A DNA stretch of 25,298 bases, taken from a virus. The notes under the pieces were generated by a model. That model was not told the origin of the DNA and searched no databases. It saw nothing but the letters and a program-made list of their open reading frames with translations. The stretch lies in the IMG/VR virus record IMGVR_UViG_3300022594_000029, positions 1-25,298 of that record. One strand, 5' to 3'. Numbering within the stretch: the first letter of the stretch is position 1; the number at the start of each line of letters is the position of its first letter. The translations under genes were made by a program, and so were the position numbers. Positions 1-6,141 of this stretch are shown piece by piece.

Positions 1-73
1 CCAAAGCCACAGAGCCTGGGCAGTTGATGACGCGCTTTGCGGTTGAACCGCCGACGATATTTGAGTGAAGCAT
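1..73 (-). CDS. Cas4/RecB-like nuclease, N-terminal fragment (partial, runs off left edge)
   Basis: An ATG at 71-73 (minus strand) opens a frame of 24 codons that stays open to the window edge, preceded by an AAAGGA ribosome site. The peptide reads MLHSNIVGGSTAKRVINCPG and continues SVAL. The pattern S-x-A-x-R-x-x-x-C-P-G-S near the N-terminus is typical of phage DUF2800/Cas4-like PD-(D/E)XK exonucleases, in which this cysteine can belong to an iron-sulfur cluster. The catalytic part lies outside the window, so the family call rests on this motif only. Such enzymes usually sit in phage replication/recombination modules, which fits the divergent early operon beside it. Confidence 0.55.
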   Translation of the reverse strand, partial: MLHSNIVGGSTAKRVINCPGSVAL

Positions 74-168
74 ACTGTCCTTTCGTTTAAAGAAATTGCA
101 GTGTAGCACAAAATAAATGTCGTCAAGAACTTTTTTCATGATATTATTCAGGCAAAGGAGTAAACAAC
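74..168. promoter_or_regulatory. divergent early promoter region
   Basis: This is the only sizeable intergenic gap on the left side and it separates genes transcribed in opposite directions. Leftward: TTGACG (complement of 121-126), a 15-bp spacer and TGC-TACACT (TACACT is the complement of 100-105) resemble a sigma70 promoter with an extended -10; the spacer is short. Rightward: TGATATTAT at 139-147 resembles an extended -10 element without a clear -35. A strong ribosome site (AAAGGAG, about 154-160) follows for the gene at 169. The promoters are predicted by eye only. Confidence 0.45.
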
Positions 169-387
169 ATGGAATACATTAAATTTGAAGTACCGATCGG
201 CGACATGACCTTTATTGATAAAGACAAAACCAAGCATGTGTACGCACCGCAGGATGACATAACGCCTATCGAGTTGGCGCATCTATTGCACTTGATGATC
301 ATTTGCGTCAATAGCCGTTCGCCATTGACTTGGTGGCCGTTTGTTGAAAAGCACAATTTGTGGAGACATTTCCGTGCGGGAGAGTGA
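169..387 (+). CDS. hypothetical early protein, 72 aa
   Basis: First gene of the rightward operon, with ATG preceded by AAAGGAG at good spacing. The product is small and soluble-looking, with a mixed charged N-terminal half (EVPIGDMTFIDKDKTKH) and a hydrophobic, Trp-containing C-terminal half (LLHLMIICV, then TWWPFVEKHNLW). I do not recognise a family. Its last bases overlap the start of the next gene (GTG at 374), suggesting translational coupling to the nuclease. Confidence 0.7.
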   Translation: MEYIKFEVPIGDMTFIDKDKTKHVYAPQDDITPIELAHLLHLMIICVNSRSPLTWWPFVEKHNLWRHFRAGE

Positions 388-649
388 AGTAGAGCGTCAC
401 TTCTGCTGGGTTGTTGAGCGCGCTGGGGGCAAGACGTACAAATTCACCAGTCCAGGGCGCAAAGGCGTCGCTGACAGGATCGCGTGTATGCCCGACGGCA
501 CGACGTGGTTTGTGGAGTTGAAGACGAAGGGTGGACGACTCAGCAAACTACAAGAGCTGTTCGCGCAAGAGGTGCAAGCCCTCAACCAACGATACGCATG
601 TTTATGGACTAAGGAACAAGTTGATGAATGGTCTAAAAGAAATGGCTAG
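374..649 (+). CDS. VRR-NUC domain nuclease
   Basis: A compact 91-aa protein that is almost entirely a VRR-NUC (PD-(D/E)XK superfamily) domain. Visible landmarks are an N-terminal acidic residue (E7), G28-R29-K30-G31-V-A-D34-R-I, F46-V-E48-L-K50 and the downstream L-S-K-L-Q60; D34, E48, K50 and Q60 are the expected metal/catalytic set. I chose GTG at 374 because TGGAGA lies 8 nt upstream and the domain begins immediately after. An in-frame ATG at 341 has a poorer context and would overlap the previous gene by 47 bp. In phages, stand-alone VRR-NUC proteins commonly neighbour SNF2-type helicases, as here two genes on. The likely role is processing of branched or structured DNA during replication or recombination; the exact substrate is not known from sequence. 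Confidence 0.88.
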   Translation: MRESEVERHFCWVVERAGGKTYKFTSPGRKGVADRIACMPDGTTWFVELKTKGGRLSKLQELFAQEVQALNQRYACLWTKEQVDEWSKRNG

Positions 650-842
650 ACAAGCTGGATATGACGATATTGAAGAACGAGGCATTTATATGTTTGAAAA
701 CTTTGATCTTGAAGCCTTTGCCAAACTGGTAGCAGCTAAAGAACGAGAAGCGTGTGCAAGATTATGTGAAAAGTTTACCCCTACAGATGCAAATGGGGAA
801 TGTACTATGGCTGACATTATTCGGTCAAGAGGTGAAGAGTGA
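624..842 (+). CDS. hypothetical phage protein, 72 aa
   Basis: Small helical protein whose core (FAKLVAAKEREACARLCEKF) matches a pattern I recognise from many phage hypothetical proteins: a phenylalanine-led helix followed by EREAC and a second Cys. The start is uncertain. ATG 624 has AAGGA 8 nt upstream and gives MNGLKEMARQAGY; ATG 642 overlaps the nuclease stop by 8 nt and lacks a good ribosome site. I prefer 624. It lies between the VRR-NUC nuclease and the helicase and overlaps the helicase start by 4 nt (GTGA), so it belongs to the same translation-coupled unit. Function unknown. Confidence 0.72.
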   Translation: MNGLKEMARQAGYDDIEERGIYMFENFDLEAFAKLVAAKEREACARLCEKFTPTDANGECTMADIIRSRGEE

Positions 843-2161
843 AACTCCGACCCTATCAAGAGACAGCTGCTGACTTTTTGTACGAGCACGACCGCGCCAT
901 GATCTTGGCGCCAGTCGGTGCTGGCAAGACAGCCATCACGCTGACTGCTATGCGAGACATGGTCAAGGACGGCATCGTGGCGCGTTGGCTGGTCATTGCA
1001 CCCAAACGCGTCTGTACCGACGTGTGGCCAGTCGAGGCGCCGAAGTGGGCGCCCGAGCTCAAGGTCGCTGTGGCCGTGGGCACACCAGCGCAACGACTAA
1101 AAGCGCTGGAGAGCAACGCCAACGTGGTGGTGACGAACTACGACAACCTGCAGTGGCTTGCACAGCAGAGCCTTGGCACCTTTGCCGGCATTGTGTTTGA
1201 TGAGCTAACCAAGCTAAAGAACCCATCAGGAACGCGTTTTAAGGCATTGGCCAAAGTCATCGACCTGCCAGTGCGTTGGGGCCTGACTGGTTCGTTCACA
1301 TCGAACGGCCTTGAAGACGTCTTTGGCCAATGCAAGATCATCGACGAGTCGCTGTTGGGCCGCAGCAAGGGTGCGTTCATGCAACAGTACTTCGTGTTGG
1401 TCAACAAAGATTTCGGCGAATGGGCACCGCGTGCCTCGTCGCTGCCGATGATCATGGACCGCATCAAGCCTGCGACGTTCGTGCTGGACGCTGGCGAATA
1501 CGCCGACAAGCTGCCGCCGTGCCACCACGTCGAGATGCGCTGCAAGTTCAGCGACCGCGAGCCCTACGAGAAGATGAAGTCCGACTTTGTGGCGTTGGGC
1601 GTGACAGCCCTCAACGCTGCTGTCGTGACGGGCAAGCTGCAACAGATGGCCAGTGGCTTCGTGTACGACACGCAAGTGTCGGCCAGCGAAGAGTATGGTC
1701 GATTTAATATGGAACAAACCCCGATCTGGTTTAGCGACCACAAGTTTGATTTACTTAACGACCTATTGGAGGAAAACCAACATGCCAACACGATCATCGC
1801 GTACAACTACAAAGAGGAGTTGGCCGAGCTTAGACGCCGATACAAACACGCGGTCACCCTCGATGACGACCGCGCGATCGAGCGATGGAACAAAGGCGAG
1901 GTCGAACTTCTTTTGGTCCACCCCAAGTCAGCCGGCCACGGGCTCAACCTCCAGCACGGTGGATGCCGCATGGTCTTCGTGTCCTTGCCCTGGTCGCTCG
2001 AATTGTTTGAACAGACAGTCGGGCGCCTGCATCGTAGCGGCCAGCGGCATGACGTGTGGGTCTACATACTGATGACCGAGAAAACAGTCGACGAGAAAAT
2101 CTGGGCGGCGTTGCATGACAAGCGCGCCATATCTGAAATTGCAATGGAGGAATTGAAATGA
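839..2161 (+). CDS. SNF2-family DNA helicase/ATPase
   Basis: A 440-aa superfamily 2 ATPase with a complete helicase core. The Q-motif-like N-terminus is LRPYQ (3-7), Walker A is APVGAGKT (24-31), the DEAD-box equivalent is FDEL (120-123) and motif III is LTGSFTSNG. The C-terminal lobe has SAGHGLNLQ and the SNF2 signature QTVGRLHRSGQR, whose arginines include the arginine finger. It starts at GTG 839 (GTGA overlap with the previous stop; AGAGGTG upstream), so no ATG is available at the domain edge. Phage proteins of this type are thought to translocate on duplex DNA during replication or recombination. Pairing with VRR-NUC upstream is a common phage arrangement and suggests the two act together, which is inference. 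Confidence 0.93.
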   Translation: MKLRPYQETAADFLYEHDRAMILAPVGAGKTAITLTAMRDMVKDGIVARWLVIAPKRVCTDVWPVEAPKWAPELKVAVAVGTPAQRLKALESNANVVVTNYDNLQWLAQQSLGTFAGIVFDELTKLKNPSGTRFKALAKVIDLPVRWGLTGSFTSNGLEDVFGQCKIIDESLLGRSKGAFMQQYFVLVNKDFGEWAPRASSLPMIMDRIKPATFVLDAGEYADKLPPCHHVEMRCKFSDREPYEKMKSDFVALGVTALNAAVVTGKLQQMASGFVYDTQVSASEEYGRFNMEQTPIWFSDHKFDLLNDLLEENQHANTIIAYNYKEELAELRRRYKHAVTLDDDRAIERWNKGEVELLLVHPKSAGHGLNLQHGGCRMVFVSLPWSLELFEQTVGRLHRSGQRHDVWVYILMTEKTVDEKIWAALHDKRAISEIAMEELK

Positions 2162-2640
2162 GTAAAGAAACATTAAATCTGTTGCTTGAGGCACTGGAGT
2201 ATGTTTTAACGCCTTATGGCGGAACTAGAGCGCACGTTTGGGATAGTGATGAGGCGCGTTTTGTTGTTCAGGCTTACAAAGTTGTAGAAGAAGCACTATC
2301 CAAGCAAGAGCAGGGTGAGCCTGATGACTTAATGATTGCCTATATGAGTGGCTTGTATGACGGTAAAAAACTAGCCAAACAAAGCACAAAGTGCGTAGAG
2401 CAGAGCGTTAGCGTGGGTGAGCCTGTGGCGTGGATGGACAGAGATGGTGACTTATATAAAAAATTACCAAGTGAAAACTGGCATCCACCACATACGCCTC
2501 TCTACACCACACCACAACAACGCACATGGATTGAGCTGACAGATGAGGAAAGGACTCAAGTTATGCAAAGCAGAACATGGATGCACACGGAAGGATTGTG
2601 TAAAGCTATCGAAGCCAAACTCAAGGAGAAGAACATATGA
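2158..2640 (+). CDS. hypothetical phage protein, 160 aa
   Basis: ATG overlaps the helicase stop (ATGA). The N-terminal third is a helix-rich segment (residues 1-50). The middle carries GEPVAWMDRDGD and then HTPLYTTPQQRTWIELTDEE, a motif pair common in phage early hypothetical proteins of proteobacterial hosts. I recognise the motif style but no function is known. The A+T content looks a little higher and the codon use different from the helicase upstream, which may mean it was acquired separately. Confidence 0.78.
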   Translation: MSKETLNLLLEALEYVLTPYGGTRAHVWDSDEARFVVQAYKVVEEALSKQEQGEPDDLMIAYMSGLYDGKKLAKQSTKCVEQSVSVGEPVAWMDRDGDLYKKLPSENWHPPHTPLYTTPQQRTWIELTDEERTQVMQSRTWMHTEGLCKAIEAKLKEKNI

Positions 2641-2798
2641 CGCGGCTAGAACTTTACAAACAAAAGCTCAAAGCCGCGAAGGCTGAGATGCCGATGCGGC
2701 AACGCCAGTTCAATGCAGCTGAACGGCACTTACGAAAAACTTTTCAAACAATTAAACAACTGGAGCAGAAAATAAATGTCTACTTGGCGAAGCATTAA
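2637..2798 (+). CDS. small basic helical protein, 53 aa
   Basis: Opens with ATGA overlapping the previous stop, after AAGGAGAAGAAC, and closes inside the next gene (23-bp overlap). The product is basic and Lys/Gln/Arg-rich (for example YKQKLKAAKAEM and HLRKTFQTIKQLEQKI), predicted to be one long helix or coiled coil. No recognised family. Coding status is supported by the strong ribosome site and tight packing rather than by homology. Confidence 0.65.
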   Translation: MTRLELYKQKLKAAKAEMPMRQRQFNAAERHLRKTFQTIKQLEQKINVYLAKH

Positions 2799-2961
2799 CC
2801 ACACCTTGAGCAGCAAGACCGAAGCAGAAGTCTTGCAGATGCTGAATGACGAACGTGTTGGACAGCGCAGGGTCACCATTCTCGAGCGCCTGCATCAACG
2901 CTACAACACACTGCGCGTCGCTCGCGAGCGCTTAGAACTATTAAAGGAAGCAACAAAATGA
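2776..2961 (+). CDS. small helical protein, 61 aa
   Basis: ATG 2776 follows GGAG at about 10 nt and ends in an ATGA overlap with the next gene. The protein is strongly charged and helical (SKTEAEVLQMLNDERVGQRR, then a heptad-like ERLHQRYNTLRVARERLELL), so probably a short coiled coil. The EAEVLQMLNDER stretch resembles small phage early proteins of unknown role. No enzymatic motif is visible. Confidence 0.7.
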   Translation: MSTWRSINHTLSSKTEAEVLQMLNDERVGQRRVTILERLHQRYNTLRVARERLELLKEATK

Positions 2962-3143
2962 TCGAAAAACTACAAGTCTATTTTCGCGTGCCCAGCGCCG
3001 ACGTGTTGGCGTTGCGAGAGCTAGAAGAAGCCAAACGCGAACTGTTACGCAGCCAATCAGCGCAGGACTACTACAAGCGCATGGTTGACTATCACTCAGA
3101 CCGAATCAAACGCCTCACCGCGTACACAAATCATGCTGCTTGA
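2958..3143 (+). CDS. small helical protein, 61 aa
   Basis: Translation-coupled by ATGA to the gene before it. After an extended N-terminus (MIEKLQVYFRVPSADV) the product is an uninterrupted amphipathic helix (LRELEEAKRELLRSQSAQDY onwards) rich in Glu, Arg and Lys. Together with the two preceding genes it forms a run of three tiny helical proteins of similar size (53, 61 and 61 aa). I see no convincing identity among them. Function unknown. Confidence 0.7.
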   Translation: MIEKLQVYFRVPSADVLALRELEEAKRELLRSQSAQDYYKRMVDYHSDRIKRLTAYTNHAA

Positions 3144-3261
3144 CGACATCGCCAACATCGCCCTGATATGCCTGATCATAGGCGTCGGCGCGGGTATCAC
3201 CATCGCCGTTTTGATCGCCTACGTCACCGCGCTGGCGTTCTTGGAGGACCACATTGATTAA
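3133..3261 (+). CDS. small single-span membrane protein, 42 aa
   Basis: ATG at 3133 overlaps the previous gene by 11 nt. The peptide starts MLLDDIANIALICLIIGVGA and continues with ITIAVLIAYVTALAF, followed by a short acidic tail (LEDHID). Nearly all of residues 7-36 is hydrophobic, enough for one long or two short membrane spans. It sits in an otherwise soluble-protein early operon and ends across the ribosome site and TTG start of the next gene. Role unknown; a small host-membrane-acting early protein is possible. Confidence 0.6.
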   Translation: MLLDDIANIALICLIIGVGAGITIAVLIAYVTALAFLEDHID

Positions 3262-3541
3262 CGCTTTTCACAAAGACTACATGGCCACGCATGAGCCTAA
3301 GTTCATGGATGCGTTTCGTACGCACGACGCGCGCCGAGCTGCCGCTGAGACACTGACCAAGCATGTTGAGAAAGTCCGCAAGACCAAACCAACGCATGGC
3401 TTTGTTCACGGCATCCGCAAACGAGAGCGCGAGATGACGATGACTGAAATCCACAACGAGATGATCGCAGTCAGACCATTCCACGTTTACAGCAAAGCAG
3501 GCTATGCGAAAAAAGTATCGACCAAAACCAATAAAGACTGA
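3254..3541 (+). CDS. hypothetical basic protein, 95 aa (TTG start)
   Basis: A GGAGG sequence (3243-3247) lies 6 nt before TTG 3254, an excellent ribosome site, so I take TTG as the start (MINAFHKDY). The alternative ATG at 3281 has no comparable site. The protein is basic and His-rich (for example AFRTHDARRAAAETLTKHVE and KPTHGFVHGIRKREREMTM). No family recognised. It overlaps the previous gene by 8 nt and the next by 38 nt. Confidence 0.65.
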   Translation: MINAFHKDYMATHEPKFMDAFRTHDARRAAAETLTKHVEKVRKTKPTHGFVHGIRKREREMTMTEIHNEMIAVRPFHVYSKAGYAKKVSTKTNKD

Positions 3542-3944
3542 CGTTATCTCGTACGTCTTAACTGGCATCCGACCGTTCGCTAACGTGCCTTACGGCGTCA
3601 CCTTGCGCATCAAGAATCACGACGCGCTAGACAAGCTGCGCTTGGGCAAAGCAGACCGAGAGACGATTGACATCTTGATTGGGGCGTACAACGTCGCAGA
3701 GGGGTTGATCAGGCTCAACATAGGCCGTGAGTACAGCGAAGAGCTGCGGGCTGGCCAAGACGCTTTGCTGGCCGTGGCCAGACGAGACAGGTTTATCTTA
3801 AAGCCGCAAGAGCTGACAGCGCTCAACTTAGCCATGGAAGTACACGACGCTCAATTAGACGTCTGCACGATTGTTGAGCTAGAGCGCGCGATGGATATTG
3901 TTCAAGAAGAAGTAACGCACAAAAGAGCAAGGAGTGTGAAATGA
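3504..3944 (+). CDS. conserved phage hypothetical protein, 146 aa
   Basis: ATG 3504 follows AGCAGGCT. The N-terminus MRKKYRPKPIKTD and the block IKNHDALDKLRLGKADRETI resemble a widespread phage hypothetical family of about this size, mostly alpha-helical, with no catalytic motif. The gene sits in the early operon and its stop overlaps the next start as ATGA. The role is unknown; genes of this type are usually near replication or host-takeover functions. Confidence 0.78.
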   Translation: MRKKYRPKPIKTDVISYVLTGIRPFANVPYGVTLRIKNHDALDKLRLGKADRETIDILIGAYNVAEGLIRLNIGREYSEELRAGQDALLAVARRDRFILKPQELTALNLAMEVHDAQLDVCTIVELERAMDIVQEEVTHKRARSVK

Positions 3945-4120
3945 AAGACATCATGGCCCTAAAATGGGCGATTCAACACCGCGTGAACAACTACGCAAAA
4001 GACGAACACGGCGAGTTCCGTTTGTTCTCAACCAAAGCAGAAGCACAAAAAGTGATCGATTGGATTCCCATCGTCAACGCCAAACCTGTGCGCGTCCATC
4101 TCCACATCAGGCCATGGTGA
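3941..4120 (+). CDS. hypothetical protein, 59 aa
   Basis: Starts with ATGA after AAGGAGTGTGAA, an excellent ribosome site. The product begins MKDIMALKWAIQHRVNNYAK, continues with EFRLFSTKAEAQKVIDWIP and ends in a basic, His-containing beta-like tail (KPVRVHLHIRPW). The two-part helix/strand pattern suggests a small folded domain but I do not recognise it. It ends 5 nt before the ATG I selected for the next gene. Confidence 0.7.
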   Translation: MKDIMALKWAIQHRVNNYAKDEHGEFRLFSTKAEAQKVIDWIPIVNAKPVRVHLHIRPW

Positions 4121-4125
4121 GAAAA

Positions 4126-4359
4126 ATGATTGACTGTCAAACAATCGAGAAAGCGCTCGACAAACAAGTCGCTGGCAATCATTACAAAGACATGCCTATA
4201 CAGCCCGTGGAGTTTATCCACGCTAACGCGCTGGGGTACTTCGAGGGCAACGTCGTCAAGTACATCAGCCGCTGGCGCAAGAAAGGCGGTCTAGCCGACC
4301 TTGAAAAAGCCAAACATTACGTTGAACTACTCATTGAACTGGAGAAAAAGAATGCCTGA
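4126..4359 (+). CDS. DUF3310 family protein
   Basis: 77 aa with the hallmark DUF3310 sequence: DKQVAGNHYKDMPIQPVEFI (11-30), then FEGNVVKYISRWRKKGGLAD and LEKAKHYVELLIE. DUF3310 proteins are very common in phage early regions; they resemble a MazG-like helical fold and have been loosely labelled nucleotide kinase or SaV-like, with no firmly assigned reaction. ATG 4126 follows GGTGAG; an in-frame ATG at 4114 would add four residues and overlap the previous gene. It ends in an 8-nt overlap (ATGCCTGA) with the next gene. Confidence 0.88.
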   Translation: MIDCQTIEKALDKQVAGNHYKDMPIQPVEFIHANALGYFEGNVVKYISRWRKKGGLADLEKAKHYVELLIELEKKNA

Positions 4360-4516
4360 ATTTAAGACTTGGACCCGCGAAAACTTGGATAAGTTCGCCA
4401 CCGACGCATATTTGAAGCTGCAAGAGCAGGAAGACCTGATCCAGCAGCTTAATTGCGATCTCAAGGACGCCATCAAGGCGTACCGTGATCTTATAAAAGC
4501 GCAAGAACTTCGTTAG
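4352..4516 (+). CDS. small coiled-coil protein, 54 aa; last gene of rightward operon
   Basis: ATG 4352 overlaps the DUF3310 stop by 8 nt and follows GGAGAAAAAG. The product is helical and acidic/mixed (MPEFKTWTRENLDKFATDAY, then a Leu/Gln-rich LKLQEQEDLIQQLNCDLKD) and probably forms a coiled coil. No family recognised. Its 3' end runs 26 bp into the 3' end of the oppositely oriented endolysin gene, and no terminator hairpin is visible between them. Confidence 0.7.
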   Translation: MPEFKTWTRENLDKFATDAYLKLQEQEDLIQQLNCDLKDAIKAYRDLIKAQELR

Positions 4517-5084
4517 TATGGCGGATGCGCTCGTCTAAGCCGATCGTGCCACCGTTGATCTTCTTGGTCAGCCCCACCCAATCGGATGCTTCAGCCAATT
4601 GATTGCATCCGTGGGTGGCCCAGAACCAACCCGCGGTCAGAGCAGCGTACTGCACTGTGGCCACCAGGTCTGGATTCGCGCCGAAGTCCAAGCCCAAAGC
4701 CTGCCCAGCGTGAAAGTAATTTGAATAGCCAGTAAGCTGAATGCAACCACGACCCCTAAACCTATAGCCATCACCACTAGACTCGTCGCGATTGCCCATG
4801 CGGTTAGCGTAGACGTTATTGGCGATTTTCTTGAGGTTGCCTGCATACTGATTCGCAATGTCGAGTGTTGGAAAACGCTTGGGCCACAGCTTCATCAGCG
4901 TAGCTGCACGATAGTTCAGGTTTTCTTCCAAGATCCGAAAGTTGCCGCATTCATGGCCGCACTGGCCAATAAACGCCGCCTGCTGGCGTGGCGTGGCGAT
5001 GCCCCAACGCGCAAACGTGTCGTTAAGCGCTGGCACCCACTCCAGACCGATGTGCAGCTTTTGCAGTTGTTCAGCGTTGACCAT
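4491..5084 (-). CDS. GH19 chitinase-like endolysin
   Basis: A 197-aa single-domain glycoside hydrolase family 19 enzyme, the size usual for phage GH19 endolysins, expected to cut the beta-1,4 glycan strand of peptidoglycan. Signatures are GHECGNF (43-49) with E45 as the likely general acid and E53/E54 as candidate second acid, then NRMGNRD, FRGRGCIQLTGYSNY (substrate cleft) and the C-terminal KKINGGTIGLDER. No signal peptide or SAR segment is visible, so export should depend on a holin. AAGGGA precedes ATG 5084. The start lies 14 nt inside the Rz gene, making a lysis cassette holin candidate-Rz/Rz1-endolysin in transcription order. It is the last late gene. Confidence 0.93.
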   Translation of the reverse strand: MVNAEQLQKLHIGLEWVPALNDTFARWGIATPRQQAAFIGQCGHECGNFRILEENLNYRAATLMKLWPKRFPTLDIANQYAGNLKKIANNVYANRMGNRDESSGDGYRFRGRGCIQLTGYSNYFHAGQALGLDFGANPDLVATVQYAALTAGWFWATHGCNQLAEASDWVGLTKKINGGTIGLDERIRHTNEVLALL

Positions 5085-5487
5085 TGAGCGTGTCCCTTAC
5101 TTGGTTGTAGCGGTCGATGCAGGAGTTGAGGTCGATGATGGCGCGGTCTCCTTCGGCGACGAGCTTGATAAGGTCTTCAGCAGTCTGTCCGTCAAGTTCG
5201 GCTCGCGCTTGGCTATTGGCATTACCGGCACAGCCACCCGTGGTGGTGATGGGGACGTACAGCCTTGGGCGAGAAGACAAAATCCCAGACAACTTAGTTT
5301 CAAACTCTTGCTTAACAGCGACATCTTTGGCATCTTGTTCATCCTTCTTTTGGTTCATCTCGGTGTTCAGACGGGCGATCTCCAGCGCGTCCTCCGTCTC
5401 CTTTTGCACATAGCCAGCATGGTGGCCGTACAAATATGCACTGAAAGCGACAACGATAGCCGCTAGGATCATTGAGGGACTCGGCAT
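5071..5487 (-). CDS. Rz: Rz-like inner-membrane spanin
   Basis: 138 aa with one N-terminal membrane segment (about residues 6-20), a charged coiled-coil periplasmic region (VQKETEDALEIARLNTEMNQ onward) and the conserved Rz-type C-terminal block ARAELDGQTAEDLIKLVAEG followed by DRAIIDLNSCIDRYNQVR. i-spanins bridge the periplasm to an outer-membrane lipoprotein partner and drive outer membrane disruption at the end of lysis. The ATG overlaps the preceding gene's stop by 1 nt (TGATG). A lipoprotein frame is embedded inside it, the classical Rz/Rz1 arrangement, which supports the call strongly. Confidence 0.88.
   Translation of the reverse strand: MPSPSMILAAIVVAFSAYLYGHHAGYVQKETEDALEIARLNTEMNQKKDEQDAKDVAVKQEFETKLSGILSSRPRLYVPITTTGGCAGNANSQARAELDGQTAEDLIKLVAEGDRAIIDLNSCIDRYNQVRDTLNGQR
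5097..5342 (-). CDS. Rz1: Rz1-like outer-membrane lipoprotein spanin, nested in Rz
   Basis: Lies wholly within the Rz gene in another frame. It encodes up to 81 aa with a short basic start, a hydrophobic stretch ending LLAQGC (lipobox, lipidated Cys28 counting from the first Met), then a proline-rich mature part (TSPSPPRVAVPVMP) and a Ser/Thr/Pro-rich tail. The +2 residue is Thr, compatible with transport to the outer membrane. It should pair with Rz through the periplasm. The start could be Met1, Met4 or Met7 (ATG at 5342, 5333 or 5324); Met7 gives the most typical signal peptide length. The C-terminal tail is longer and less proline-rich than in lambda Rz1. Confidence 0.8.
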   Translation of the reverse strand: MNKMPKMSLLSKSLKLSCLGFCLLAQGCTSPSPPRVAVPVMPIAKREPNLTDRLLKTLSSSSPKETAPSSTSTPASTATTK

Positions 5488-5963
5488 CAGGCTGACTCCA
5501 GTTTGGCGGCTGCTCGTTCATTTGCAATGTCCTCAACCGCAGGGTCGATATAGTCGGCAGGCGTCGTGGGCGGCGGAGGCGCGCGCCATGTCTCGTCAAA
5601 CTCTGGGTTCTTGAAGTTTAGAAAATCAAAGCCCGATGAAGCCGTAGGCGCGGGGCTAACACTAGGCGCTACGGCTTGGGGCTGTGGGGGCGCTGCAATG
5701 CGTTCAGATAGGCTTTGGACGCCCTTCTTGGACATCACGCCACCAATGCCGCCCACGATCAACAACACGATGTCGTTGAGCATTTTGGCAAAGGCTTGGT
5801 CCATAGGCGCCATGGCTTTCAAAGGCTGGGTGACGTATGCCAAGCTGTAGAGCATGAACATGACGATGCCAGCGAGAATGATCGTCACGATGATGACGAC
5901 CGCGGCCCAGACGCGGACCTCGATCTCTTCAGCGCTCAGAAGACGCGGCGGGTGCTGGTGCAT
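5487..5963 (-). CDS. candidate holin / two-span membrane protein
   Basis: 158 aa. A charged N-terminus (HQHPPRLLSAEEIEVR) is followed by a long hydrophobic segment (about 17-44) and a second one around MLNDIVLLIVGGIGGVM (about 61-78), then a Pro/Ala-rich soluble tail (about 88-135, including PPQPQAVAPSVSPAPT). The block LNDIVLLIVGGIGG-VMS is familiar from small membrane proteins next to phage lysis genes. Position directly upstream of Rz/Rz1 and endolysin and the two-span topology make it the best holin candidate in the window, though the long C-terminal tail is unusual. GGAG lies well placed before the ATG; the start overlaps the lipoprotein gene by 35 nt. Confidence 0.65.
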   Translation of the reverse strand: MHQHPPRLLSAEEIEVRVWAAVVIIVTIILAGIVMFMLYSLAYVTQPLKAMAPMDQAFAKMLNDIVLLIVGGIGGVMSKKGVQSLSERIAAPPQPQAVAPSVSPAPTASSGFDFLNFKNPEFDETWRAPPPPTTPADYIDPAVEDIANERAAAKLESA

Positions 5964-6141
5964 TTGTTTTCTCCAATACAGGTGCTACAAGGTAATCAGG
6001 GCAGTCTTGCGTGAACTGACAAGCTGGTCGCTGGCATCGCTTCGCTGACCAGTTCTCGGGGTCTTGACAATAATAGCGGAAGCGCTCATCGCACGCTACC
6101 AAGCTAATCACCGTCAACAGGATCAATGCGAGTTTTTTCAC
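5929..6141 (-). CDS. small Cys-rich lipoprotein, 70 aa
   Basis: GTG start with AGGAAAAG upstream. The protein has a textbook lipoprotein signal: KK, a hydrophobic core and LVAC (residues 14-17). The mature part has a compact Cys pattern, C25-Q-D-P-x-N-W, C36, C41 and C47-P, followed by a short Ala/Pro tail. The CxDPxNW...C...C...CP layout is one I recognise from small proteins in many environmental phages; function unassigned. Asp at +2 after the lipidated Cys would, by the E. coli rule, keep it in the inner membrane facing the periplasm. It lies in the lysis region, but the pattern is not that of a spanin, so superinfection exclusion or lysis timing are possibilities only. Confidence 0.78.
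   Translation of the reverse strand: MKKLALILLTVISLVACDERFRYYCQDPENWSAKRCQRPACQFTQDCPDYLVAPVLEKTNAPAPAASSER

Noticed and set aside
1226-1741. 171-aa minus-strand frame opposite the helicase
   Set aside because: The helicase motifs on the plus strand are complete, so this is an antisense artefact.
2637-3143. Three consecutive small helical genes as a possible triplication
   Set aside because: Similar size and composition only; no shared sequence blocks beyond charged helix residues.
4637-4858. 73-aa hydrophobic minus-strand frame within the endolysin gene, resembling a holin
   Set aside because: It lies in an alternate frame of a conserved GH19 core, lacks a ribosome site and is better explained as chance; a holin candidate exists at 5487-5963.
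5117-5413. Plus-strand open frame opposite Rz/Rz1
   Set aside because: Shadow of the two overlapping lysis frames; no ribosome site and no recognisable protein pattern.
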